A stretch of DNA of 44,676 nucleotides from positions 1 to 44,676 of the forward strand of contig VXIS01000365.1 of NCBI GenBank assembly GCA_008704415.1, given 5' to 3'. Both the position numbers and the translations under genes were made by a program. Position 1 is the first letter of the stretch. Every line of letters begins with the position of its first letter. The stretch is from Sphaerosporella brunnea. Taxonomy: Eukaryota; Ascomycota; Pezizomycetes; Pezizales; Pyronemataceae. The notes under the pieces are model-generated. The model was not told the DNA's origin and did no database searches. It worked only from the letters and a program-made list of their open reading frames with translations. Shown here piece by piece: positions 35,540 to 44,676 of the stretch.

Positions 35540-37730
35540 TCAGCGCAAGTGAAGAGGAGGTTGAGGAAAAGCTCACGAAAGAGCAAGCGTGTGGTGATTT
35601 GAGGGCATTGATTTGGGTTTTGTTGTTTTGTTGTTTCCCGTTTGATTTTATCAAATTTTGGAATGTTGTTTGATTTCTTACTCTTGCTGAATGAACAAAA
35701 CCCAATGCCAAACGTGTAATGTGGCGTCGGGATTCCAAATTCCCTCGATTTCCCGAGCAGGCTACTTAATAAGGTGGATCTGCGAGTAATCCAAGATACT
35801 CAACCTAGGCGAAATTTTGCTTGTTGAATAACTACGAGCACTCCCTGGAGTGAAACTTCTTTCATTCAAGAATATTTGCGGTGAGTTTGATTGGTACAGC
35901 GCGTAAAATGGCTGCGTGTTTTGTATGTTCGTCAGCCCGAAATTTGTTCGATCTCAGTTGCAATATTGAGCTAATGCCTTCTAGTGGATCGAGAATGCAA
36001 TGACAGCAGTTTGAATGACATCGAGATATAGTCCGTGGTATATGCAGAAATCCTTTCTGCCTCACCTAAGATCAACCAGAGCCTGATTGGCGCCATGGAT
36101 CACCACTCAAATGCCGCAGCTGCTCAGAAACCGACGTTCCGATTGACGGTGGGCTCAGCGTGGCGGCGTGGTGAGGGGTCGCACGCGGAGTGACACCCGA
36201 GGAAAATAGGAAGTGGCGCATTTTGACTTTCTCTCAACTGCACATTCGCAGCGTTCGTTACCTTCGGTCCCAACCGCCCTCCCCATCTCACCGCCATCTG
36301 GAATTATCATCTGGTTTTACCTTCGGTTTACGGTTTACCCACCACAACCTCATAACTTCCACATTCATCACTCGTCCGACAATATTGCCGTCGCGGTCAG
36401 GCATGACGTCGGCTTCGCTGCTTTCCGTCTCCTTCTCTTGCTACACTCATCGTCCCTGAGGTGACCTCGGGTGGATTTCTCCACCGCCTTGTATTTGCGG
36501 TCAACCAGCAGCGCTGATCGCAGCAAAGAACAATCTTCTGACCGAGCCATCCCAGCATCACCCTACATCGAATCTGTCCGAGACACAGCACAAGCCTAGA
36601 TCGAGCGCACAATACGCGCTAGGCTGCCGAGGCGCACAACCTGAGATTGCAATTATGGCGCATCTGGCTGGCAGATCTGCCCGGACTGGCCTCCCCCACC
36701 ACACTCTGCAGCTGATTGTGGTAGAAGCAAACCTCTACTAATCATCTTCAGATGTCAAAGCTGCGAAGCAGGAACGGGTGAACCTACCCACCTGGGTTCT
36801 TAGCCACCCTTTCCCCTGTGTCAGTTTCAGGATTCAAATATTTCCCCAGATGCTGAATTTTCATAGTGTTGGGCCACCCCGAATCCTGGAAGAATTATTG
36901 GAGAGGGCAAGCGGCAGCCACCAGTTGACAAGTTCATCTTCGGTGGACATTTGACATCCAGCATCTTATTGCGCCGCCACAATATGCACCCGTGCACCCA
37001 GGAAGCAATCAGACGCTCCTGGAATACGGATGCGCCCCCCCGCGAATCCACAACAATCACAGGCTCTCTCAAAGCTGAGGGCTGAAGAAGGGAGCCAACG
37101 CCATCCGCCAAACTTGTTGGCCGCCTTCTCCGACAGTATAGTGACAGGGAAGCTATTAGGCTGGCGGAGACGGGCTAGAGAGATGACCAAGGACCTTGGA
37201 TAGCTTGGGTGCTTCAGGAATCCCATTGACGCAATCCTGCGATAGCTACCATCAATCTATACATATTTCAAGTTTGCTGTATGTGCAAAAAACACTGCGT
37301 GCGATCTCCGGTGACTTGCAGCGCTTTGTGTTGGAATTTCTGCCTCACTGCGGTTTCGGTATTGCTGTGCAATTTGACAGTGCCTTGTGTCTGGTGGCCC
37401 AATCTCTTTAAATTCCCTTACCCATTCAACGCTCAAAGTACAGCAAGGAATATTCGCGTATCGAATTACATCTGGCTTTTCCCCGGTACTGGATTGTAGC
37501 ACGGAAATTTGGTCGTTAATATCGTTCGGTGTAGATTGTGATGGACCTCTCTGGATCCTAAGTATCTAAGCCTCACATTTTTTTCGCGTCACTTCTTCGG
37601 ATGAAGGAATCACTTGTTACAACCCGTCGTTTTTGCAACACTGTCACCATGTATTTGTCAGTAGCTACGGTGGTGAATATCAACCGATGAGACTTCCCGC
37701 CTCGCATTTAGCGCAAATACGGGGTACGGG
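35540..37730. other. No firm gene
   Basis: AT-rich from 35580 to 35730. A C/T-rich tract and ATG at 36404 (MTSASLLSVSFSCYTHRP) may be an exon start. Minus-strand frames at 36827-37226 (LREPVIVVDSRGGASVFQER) look protein-like but lack any known domain and overlap each other in two frames. Confidence 0.3.
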
Positions 37731-38240
37731 ATGGCCCTGCACAGATTCCGGCGTAGGGTAGTGCACAGAAAATCGCTAAAAGGACGATTCCCTCATCTTC
37801 ACCTACTAACTTTAGGTACTACTAGTATCTCCAGATCTGTCTGCTCACTCGACACTCACAGCCGTCTGGCCTGCTGGCAATATTTCTCCTTCGTCGCCAT
37901 CGCGTGGTTTCATCGTCATCGCAGGACAAAGCTCCACACGAGGAACCGCCACCTCCTCATTCCCCTGGCAGGTGCTCTCGTGGAGTCGTCAAGGATCGTA
38001 AGTAAACCCACCCCCGACTCGATCGCGTTTGTAATTCTAACGCGTGGACAGACTGGCCATCTATCGAAGGTGCGCAACTGGGGTTCTACGCAAAGCGCAA
38101 AACAAATTTTTACTCGTAGGTTACAAAAGGGAAACGGTATGTTGATGCAACGTTTACTGACGCGCTACAACCGATCAGAAGTTAAGGCCAGTGCAAGGCG
38201 ACGACGCGGTGGCAAGCGAAGCCGCAGCCATAACCGCTAA
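37731..38240 (+). CDS. Spliced gene of unknown function, basic C-terminus, about 130 residues
   Basis: ATG at 37731 opens MALHRFRRRVVHRKSLKGRF. Exons 37731-37997, 38052-38115 and 38179-38240 give 131 codons including the stop. Introns are 54 bp (GTAAGTAAAC, TTCTAACG, GGACAG) and 63 bp (GTAGGTTAC, TTACTGACG, GATCAG); both are multiples of three and open, so unspliced RNA gives a 169-residue form. The end is a nuclear-signal-like ARRRRGGKRSRSHNR. The second intron is part of a tandem module also found at 38486-38551. Confidence 0.42.
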   Translation: MALHRFRRRVVHRKSLKGRFPHLHLLTLGTTSISRSVCSLDTHSRLACWQYFSFVAIAWFHRHRRTKLHTRNRHLLIPLAGALVESSRIVSKPTPDSIAFVILTRGQTGHLSKVRNWGSTQSAKQIFTRRLQKGNGMLMQRLLTRYNRSEVKASARRRRGGKRSRSHNR

Positions 38241-38850
38241 AGGACACCCCCCAACAGAGCTAGGAACTCTCGTTGGACTGGCCACAGTTCCAAGACACTG
38301 CATCGCGCCCGACAAGACGCTCTAGAAGGAGAGGACTCTGAAGGTGGTCACCTTAGATCCTTCTTTGGGGATGCATGGACAACGGCCAAAGGGTGAAGAA
38401 CAAGGGAGAGACTGAGAGCAAGCTCCAAGAGTTGGTCAAGAGGAAGGTGAGGAGTGCTTTTGGATTGTAGAGCGAATGGTTGGTTGTAAGTTACAAAAGC
38501 TGAACCAGTATGTTGGTGGAACCTTGACTGATACGTTATAACCGCTCTCAGGGTCACCAACAAGGGATACTCAATCACGGGCGGCGACCAAGCGAAGGGC
38601 CACCACTAAAGCACTGCTAGAAACCCTCGTTGGACGTGCCTACAGGCCTGGCACCACCTCCCTCGATCGCCCGAGAAGAAACTGCGGAAGGAGAGGGCTC
38701 CAATGGGTCACCACCGTGCGTCCTTCTTTGGTAGGATAAGTGCAGGCAATCGATCACGACAAAAGGGGCCTTTTTGGGTGCGAAGAACGGGTGGGGGGGG
38801 GGGAGGATGAGACCAAGCTCAAAGAGTTGGTCAAAACAAAGGTGGCCCCG
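38116..38850 (+). repeat. Tandem exon-intron module, about 370 bp x 2
   Basis: GTAGGTTACAAAAGGG... (38116) and GTAAGTTACAAAAGCTG... (38486) start diverged copies that share the intron, CTCGTTGGAC, GAAGGAGAGG, TCCTTCTTTGG and a coiled-coil coding end (ETESKLQELVKRKV at 38405-38450 and DETKLKELVKTKV at 38810-38850). More diverged than the other modules, so older. Confidence 0.75.
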
Positions 38851-38899
38851 GATCGTACGACTATGCCAGGGCAGCAACAAAATGCACACCTCCTGTACG

Positions 38900-40926
38900 A
38901 ACAAAAAAGCAACTGGGCTACGTGAGCGTTACGGGTCGTTGCGCTTGTTTTTGCATCGTCCTTCAAAGAGCGGGTTTGCATCTGTACAAGATGCAGTTGG
39001 CGCAGCGCAGCTGGGCTTATTTACCTCGATAGGGCGCTTTGCTAATGACGATGATTCTGAATTTCCGCTTGTCATTTTGTGTGATGCACTCTTTGGTTCA
39101 AAATTGATGTCCGTGATGTTCCGCGGCAGAAGGTGTTGCTGGACAGCTGCCTATGCTCTGTGCACACCCTACCACCCTCACCGCCTTCTCGCACATGTTT
39201 ATCAGCTAGGCCCTGCTGTAAACCACTACTGTAATCACTCATCGCCATCGGCGACCTCACATGTTTAATCCTGCCTCATTACACACCGCAGCCATCTCAG
39301 CGCATCTTTTCATCTCCCTCCCCGAGAATCGAATTCACGATACGCAGACGTCTGCAACTGGCGAGATGTTCATGCTGTCGTGGGTATTCCCGCACAGCCG
39401 TACCATGAACGAGCGAAACCACTTCCCCGGGTACCTTACGCCCATTTACAACGCCGATGGTGAACCTTACTGACGGGTCATATATCATAGTGAGAGCGAC
39501 AACCAAACACAGCATTTCCACTGCCGCGCAGAACCAGCCGACGTCGGAGGAGATCACCAAAGCGACTCCTCCTCCTCACTGCCGGTGTCAACACCACACG
39601 CCCATAGTCAGGGTCTCGCACATGGTTCGACCACAGACGCCAGGAGATCCGGCCGCCCTTGCCGGCCGCCTCCACTGAGGACCCTCAATTGCTATGCGCG
39701 TCCGGGGGCGATCGGCAGCATTATGGCTCATTATACGTGTGAAGCGTGGCTCAGAGCGTGAAGACAGGGACGAAGCAATGGGAGAGGAAGACTTGTCAGG
39801 TCGTCGCCATGTCCACGATTTTCAGTGGGGGAAGCTAGCCGGGGTCACCGATCCAAGCCCTCAGTACCGCGAGCCGCCGCCTGAAGAAATGTGAACGGCA
39901 CACTGCAATATGTCATTACGCGAGGAGGGCTATCTCGCTATGAGCATCGAGGGACCACGGAGAAACGGGCTTGGCACCCAAAATGGGGTGTCCTCCCTGG
40001 CGATGCATGGTGAGTCGCGTGCTCTTTTCCAGTTCGCTGGTTACCAGTAAGTTTTTCATGCTTTCACCTCTTGTATCTGCTCTACATGGCCATAGTTGGG
40101 AGGATGCCGAATGTACAAACAAACAAAAAAAAATAAAGGAATAAAAAAATGTTAATTAAGGACTCGTTGCACAACAGTGGTACAGAATCATTCCGGCGCC
40201 AACGCAAAACTCAACCGAGGAGGGGGGGCTGCGGCAATGATCGGGCCGCCACAGTCTTGCCGCTTCTCATATTGAGCAGGACTTTTCCATGTATTGGGGA
40301 TCAATTCCAAATCTTTGTCAATCACTGGAGACACGACCACCGAGCTTGAATATACATGAAGATGGGATAAGCCGGTATACGCGCCCCGAATGTATTTTTC
40401 CTTCCCAACACGCAACGAAGAGGACAAATCCCCGGAAGAACTGGCGGTTATATCATCTCCAAATGAGATCAGTATGATTTCCTGCGGCTGAAGAAGGCTT
40501 CCGAGAAAGGCCGGGGAAGGGGGGAGGGGCGGAATTCAAGGAATCATAGACCTCGGGTTTGCTTTCTGTGGTTCTACTTCAATGAGTATGTTCCGGCTTC
40601 CGTCACCGTCTGACCGTTTGGGCTCGCTGACAGCAACACCTGATGTCGCTGCGGAATCAAGGATTGGGAATCAGAGAGGGATGTGGTGTTTGTGGTAGTG
40701 CGAGAAATTCTCGAGCCTACAGTGCTATTGCACAAAACGCGTACGCAACAAAAAAGTCAAAAATGGTACCCAAACACTCCCTGTAACGCACAGCTGGAGA
40801 CTGATTATTGTAGTTCGATCGATGGACAGTCTCCTCAACACGCTTGCCGTTTGAAAGTCAAGATTTGCTCGCAGATGCTCGCGAGTCTGTTTCTCCAGAT
40901 TCCGTGGCTGTCTGTGGGCTGCGTCA
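38900..40926. other. Weak ORFs only
   Basis: Plus-strand frames at 39261-39473 (MFNPASLHTAAISAHLF) and 39694-39894 (MRVRGRSAALWLIIRVKRGS, ending YREPPPEEM) have ATGs but no introns, promoter tract or domain. One may be a small gene. No repeat of note. Confidence 0.3.
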
Positions 40927-41362
40927 TTGTGTGTGAAGTGCGCTATTAAGCGCAGAATGATATTCAACGAGGCCATCACCATTGGGGAACTAGTAATCGT
41001 GTTGCATCCAACAGTGCTGCGAGTTACACAGCTAGCCCGGGCATATAATCATCCGGTTGCAGCCTACACCCCACCAACGAGATCCCGACGAAGACATGAC
41101 CGATCTGCAGGGCGGTTGGTTGACGCCGTATCAACGTATGAGTGGAGTAGGACTTTCAGCCAAATGAATGCAGCTCTCAGTATGCTGGACGATGCACAAT
41201 TTGCGAGTTAATGCCGCGATTGCTAAGAGGACAGGGCGGCGGTATATCTGGAACTACGAGCTGAGTATCGCGCACTTGCAAAATATCGGCGAGATTTTCA
41301 AAACGGAAGGAGCCGACACAATTGTGAACTGCAATGGCAGTCGAGGGACCACGGCCCAATAA
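40927..41362 (+). CDS. Hypothetical ORF pair
   Basis: A frame from 40927 (MCVKCAIKRRMIFNEAITIG, later FSQMNAALSMLDDAQFAS) ends at 41211, and an overlapping frame continues with NYELSIAHLQNIGEIFKTEG to 41362. The two may be one protein split by a frameshift. Unrecognised. Confidence 0.25.
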
Positions 41363-41426
41363 TTCCAAGCAGTGGGGTCCTGATTGGTTAGAAACGGTTA
41401 GAAAAGGGACATGTTAATGATAACCA

Positions 41427-41760
41427 TTGCATTTGCAAACAGGTTGTTCATTCGAGCTGGAAAGAGGGACCAAAAAGGTCATTGGCAGGAAGAAGGGGAA
41501 CGCGTGTCTCTTTGCCAACTGCGTAGACCCAGCGTTAGTTAGTCGCCGCCAGTGCAACCCGTCGAACCTGAAACATCTGACGCGATCTAAAACCAAATTG
41601 CCGATTATTTCAGCCCCATCCGTTCATTCAAACTCAGGAACGGCAGCGACATCCGGGCGGAGTCCTGGAATTTCATGGCTCCCGTAAGTTTTTTTTTTCG
41701 TGTCCATGCGTTGACTGATAGTTGCTAATGTCAGTAACCTTGCAGAGCAGCTATTGGTGA
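41427..41760 (+). CDS. Hypothetical ORF with splice donor
   Basis: MHLQTGCSFELERGTKKVIG and a basic stretch run to a GTAAGTTTT donor at 41684. GACTGATA and TGCTAATG branch-like words and TCAG (41734) or TGCAG (41745) acceptors follow, then a further GTGAGT at 41757, so an 11-22 base micro-exon is possible. No domain. Confidence 0.3.
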
Positions 41761-42204
41761 GTTTCGCGTCCGCTTTGCAATGGCTGTATATGCGGCCTGC
41801 CTAGGAAAGAGATGGGGTCCCTGGATATTTGTGCAATTATTCTCATGGTTTCTAGCATACTTCGGTGTGTCAATGGCTCTAATTCAAATCCCTCGTTCAT
41901 CACTCCTGTGCCCTCCATCGATACGCCATCCATTGCCTTCCTGTTGTTTCCTTTCCTCATCCTAGCCATAGCCACTGGGACCCACTCGGAGTGGGTATAT
42001 AAATCCCAAGCGCATAAATAAATTCCCGTAAGGTCTCTGCAGACCTAGGACGTGAATGTCTACAAATCCGGACGTGGAAGAATGCCGCGGTGATTGGTGA
42101 GATCCCGACCCGGCTGAGCTTTGATCTCCCCTCTTTCATCAAAATGCTTCTTATTCCCGGTAAATCTCACTGTCTGTTGCTACCTCTACCCCTCTCCCAC
42201 TATC

Positions 42205-42930
42205 ATGCAACCTCGCCCCCCACCGGCTCCCCACACACTGGTTTACATCGCCATTGCTTTGGCATTCCTCCGGCATTCCTCCTCCATCCCTCTCCTCAGT
42301 TCTGGTCGTCGTTTATAACCAGATGTTTCTCCTCGCGAGCACGGCCAGGACCACAACCAGCATATCCACCCACGCGACTGCCAGCGGGCAGGTCGTTCGC
42401 ACACCGCGACGCTTTCGCTTCTACCTCCTTCCCTCTCTCATCACACCCTTAAACCCAGTCGGGGTAAGTCCCTGAGCAATCGTGGATTCATCTCCCCACA
42501 TCGCTGATGCTGAACTGGTCAGGTTTGGTGATTCCCCATCACAAATCTCGCGGGGAATTCGCAGCTCCGAGCTGCTCCGAGTGAGTTCTCTACCCTCTGC
42601 TGTCGTTTGATTATGTCGCTAACACGATACAGGCGTCCCGCAAACCGCCTATCCCTCGTTGCGGCTATCGCTGGTCCTGATGGGCTGGCCGTGCGTTTTG
42701 CGCGCAGAGGACTCGAGGAGTTCGTCTGCGCTGTGGTTTTGCGCGCACGCCACCAGCATGGAATCGGTTTCCGAGATGATGAAGGACGCCAGCCACGACA
42801 CCCCACGAATTGTGGGAAACCACCCCTGCCCCCTGCGCTCCCACCAAAGGAGGGGGTCCGTGGCTCCGCGGTTCGGAAAATCGGCCACAGGCACCCGCTG
42901 CCACATGCTGGCAGAGGGGGTGGTCATTGA
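42205..42930 (+). CDS. Possible spliced gene with two introns, frame unresolved
   Basis: A C/T-rich leader and ATGs at 42205 and 42323 (MFLLASTARTTTSISTHATA) precede two introns with good signals: 42464-42522 (GTAAGT...GCTGAACTGGTCAG) and 42581-42632 (GTGAGT...CGCTAACACG...ACAG). Exon 3 has an open frame (LSLVAAIAGPDGLAVRFARR). None of the starts I tried keeps frame through all three exons. Confidence 0.3.
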
Positions 42931-43104
42931 TCACAGCTACCTGTACCCCTCCCCATATTACAGGAGATCGTGGATCACGACCATAAGACGCCGAACAACA
43001 ACCACAACCACAACTATCAGAACTGGCCGTTGCCCCGGTATCCCCAGGCTGCAATGCATATCCAGGACCGGGTCGTACTACCAGCAAACGCTGCATCGCG
43101 TTCT

Positions 43105-43288
43105 GTCCGTGGAGGGTTTGTCGTTGACCACAAGGTGCAGGCTCTACTTCGTTGGGGGGGGGGGGGAGGGAGTAGTCATCAATCACCACAACAATCTACC
43201 TGCACCCCGCCCCCCCCACCAAAACCATTCTCATGATTGCCAACAGGCACCCACACCTGGTCAACGACAAACGAACCCCTCCACGGAC
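43105..43288. repeat. Foldback element, copy 1
   Basis: Outer arms GTCCGTGGAGGG / CCCCTCCACGGAC, inner arms GTTTGTCGTTGACCA (43116-43130) / TGGTCAACGACAAAC (43258-43272), and a nested GTGCAGG/CCTGCAC pair. Between them lie a G13 run and a C8 run. About 184 bp. Confidence 0.88.
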
Positions 43289-43360
43289 AGGCGGCGCTGC
43301 TGGTAGTGGGCTCCTGGTCGGGATACCGGGGTGGCAGGCGAGTTCTGGAATTGGGTGTGA

Positions 43361-43459
43361 TTCGGCGGTCTGAGCGACCAGGACAGAACCTTCCAGAACC
43401 TCTATGGATCGGAACCCTTCGACCTGAAGACGGCGATGAAGTATGGAGGCTATCGATCC
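43361..43459 (+). pseudogene. Fragment of NADH dehydrogenase 51 kDa subunit (complex I)
   Basis: FGGLSDQDRTFQNLYG, then DLKTAMKYGGYRS, matches the N-terminal conserved segment of the fungal and animal flavoprotein 1 / 51 kDa subunit of respiratory complex I (pattern GGL.DQDR.FQNLYG....DLK.A.K.G). Only about 33 of roughly 490 residues. Stops or frame changes follow on both sides. It lies between the two foldback elements. Family identification is from memory of the conserved pattern. Confidence 0.72.
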
Positions 43460-43499
43460 CGCTTCTGCCATCCCCAGCGCGGGATCCAACCCCGTTCCG

Positions 43500-43640
43500 C
43501 GAACATAAACTCAGGCGCCGAACTACACCCACCAATACAACCGCAACTACCAGGACTCGCCATTCCCCCAGTACCCTCAGGCTGCGTATCGGCCCGGGGC
43601 CTACCGCCAGCGAACTCCTGACTCGCCGCTCTGTTCGTGG
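43500..43640 (+). CDS. Tyr/Gln/Pro-rich exon, second copy
   Basis: One frame reads YTHQYNRNYQDSPFPQYPQA and YRPGAYRQRTPDSP. A diverged copy before foldback copy 1 (42990-43100) reads NNNHNHNYQNWPLPRYPQAA. So exon plus foldback are duplicated together. No start or splice sites were assigned; possibly part of a low-complexity protein. Confidence 0.35.
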
Positions 43641-43790
43641 AGGGTTTGTCGTTGACCAAAAGGTGCAGGCTCTACTTCATTTGGGGGGGGGGGGGAGTAG
43701 TCATCTACCTGCACCCCGCCCCCCCAAAAACATTCTCATGATTGCCAACGAGCACCCACACCTGGTCAACGACAAACCGACAAACCCGTC
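43625..43790. repeat. Foldback element, copy 2
   Basis: Arms GTTTGTCGTTGACCA (43644-43658) / TGGTCAACGACAAAC (43763-43777), perfect 15 bp, with the same GTGCAGG/CCTGCAC inner pair and G run. Shorter inside than copy 1. Confidence 0.88.
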
Positions 43791-43959
43791 ACAAACAGGC
43801 GGCGGTGGTGGTAGTAGGCTCCTGGTCGGGGTACTGGGTGGCATGGGCGAGTTCTGATTGTGGTTCGGCGTCTGCTGCGTTCGCTGGGTGTTTGGCTGGG
43901 TATTGCATCTCTTGGGTTTGTGCGGTGGATGGATTGGGCCATCGCAATCGTGTGGGGGC

Positions 43960-44676
43960 ATGAAGGTTCAGCTTAGGGCTGCATGTATCAAAGGTGCACT
44001 GCGTGGTACTGAGGATTGCGGGGTAGTGGGTGGATGCTGGCATGATGGCCTTTACAAGCAGAAAAAGATTCGCGGTTTCTGCCACTTGTCGACTGGTCAG
44101 GAGGCTATTTTCATTTAATCGTTAAAGTTATTGCTTGCTTGTTTGTTTGTTTGTGATCAAGGGAATTGTCTGTATGAGACCACGAACGATCATGGCAGAA
44201 CTATTACTCACCCAAGTCCTTATCCACTCCGCCTCCTTATTGAGGCTATCTTAATCGCGGCAACATAAAATCCCAGACGAACCTGCACACAAGGAAAAGT
44301 CATAAATGAGGTGATACCCTCTCAAGTGCGTACGTTCTGTTATCTGGTCAAATGCAGACCATTGTTCGAGAGAGGAAGTGCAGTAACTCGCAGGAATCAA
44401 GTCTACAATGAAAAGGAGAAGTGACACGTGTTTTACATAAGCGTTGCTAAGATCTGAGATCTCGGTGTAAGTGAAGTGCCATATATCGTGATAGGCAAGC
44501 CTTACAAATAATCATACTGATAGCCCAGGTATGTACCATGACCAAAAGTCCATGCATGCTGATTCCCTGCACCATATTGATTGACCTAAGTGCATTCTAC
44601 TTATATTCAGGATTGATGGAGGCGGTGAATGCGTCGGCAGGCGGCTTTAGTCATGGATTCAGTGACGTTGGTCCGT
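43960..44676. other. No gene recognised
   Basis: The right edge holds only short frames and is AT-richer, with no structure that I could support. Confidence 0.5.

Noticed and set aside
34920..35738. Minus-strand frame of 272 codons
   Set aside because: It runs through tandem repeats, a G tract and hairpins, overlaps another long minus-strand frame (34889-35497), and shows no domain or promoter. GC-rich DNA leaves such frames open by chance.

Overview
The window reads as nuclear DNA of a filamentous fungus, most likely an ascomycete of the Pezizomycotina type. The evidence is: introns of about 45-75 bp that start GTAAGT/GTGAGT, carry a CTGAC or CTAAC branch site and end in AG; pyrimidine-rich leaders before ATGs in a good initiation context; chromodomain Ty3/gypsy retrotransposons; and a small hAT-type MITE. 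There is no operon structure. No rRNA, tRNA or CRISPR array was found. The species cannot be read from the sequence.

Layout. 1-2269: two nested Ty3/gypsy chromoviruses, the outer one cut in its integrase by the inner one. 2486-2630: a solo-LTR-like element with a 5 bp target duplication. 2788-3735: a coding frame broken by a hAT MITE that has a perfect 8 bp target duplication. 3.7-8.2 kb: gene-poor. 8.2-19.6 kb: a minus-strand cluster of related, spliced, partly decayed genes with tandemly duplicated exons and strong hairpins, ending in a 2.6 kb array of about 14 repeat units. 20.9-21.4 kb: an intact small gene for a GPI-anchor-type secreted protein. 22.3-23.6 kb: a plus-strand gene of at least eight exons, several of them tandem copies carrying the same intron, with one open frame through seven introns. 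26.7-28.9 kb: two more spliced plus-strand genes, one a likely small mitochondrial membrane protein. 29.8-31.4 kb: five tandem fragments of argininosuccinate synthase, with a sixth at 33.7 kb. 34-35 kb and 37.7-38.9 kb: spliced genes built on duplicated exon-intron modules. 43.1-43.8 kb: two copies of a foldback element flanking a fragment of the NADH dehydrogenase 51 kDa subunit.

Two things recur and are the main result. First, tandem duplication of whole exon-intron modules (14.2, 22.3-23.5, 34.1-34.7 and 38.1-38.6 kb), often with unit lengths not divisible by three, so that successive copies are read in different frames that mostly stay open. Second, perfect or near-perfect inverted repeats of many unrelated sequences, lying inside exons and often within about 25 bases upstream of a 5' splice site. 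With the captured pieces of housekeeping genes, this looks like a region where genes are being assembled and reshaped by local duplication and foldback DNA. Gene functions are mostly unknown, and the gene models come from reading splice signals and frames by eye.
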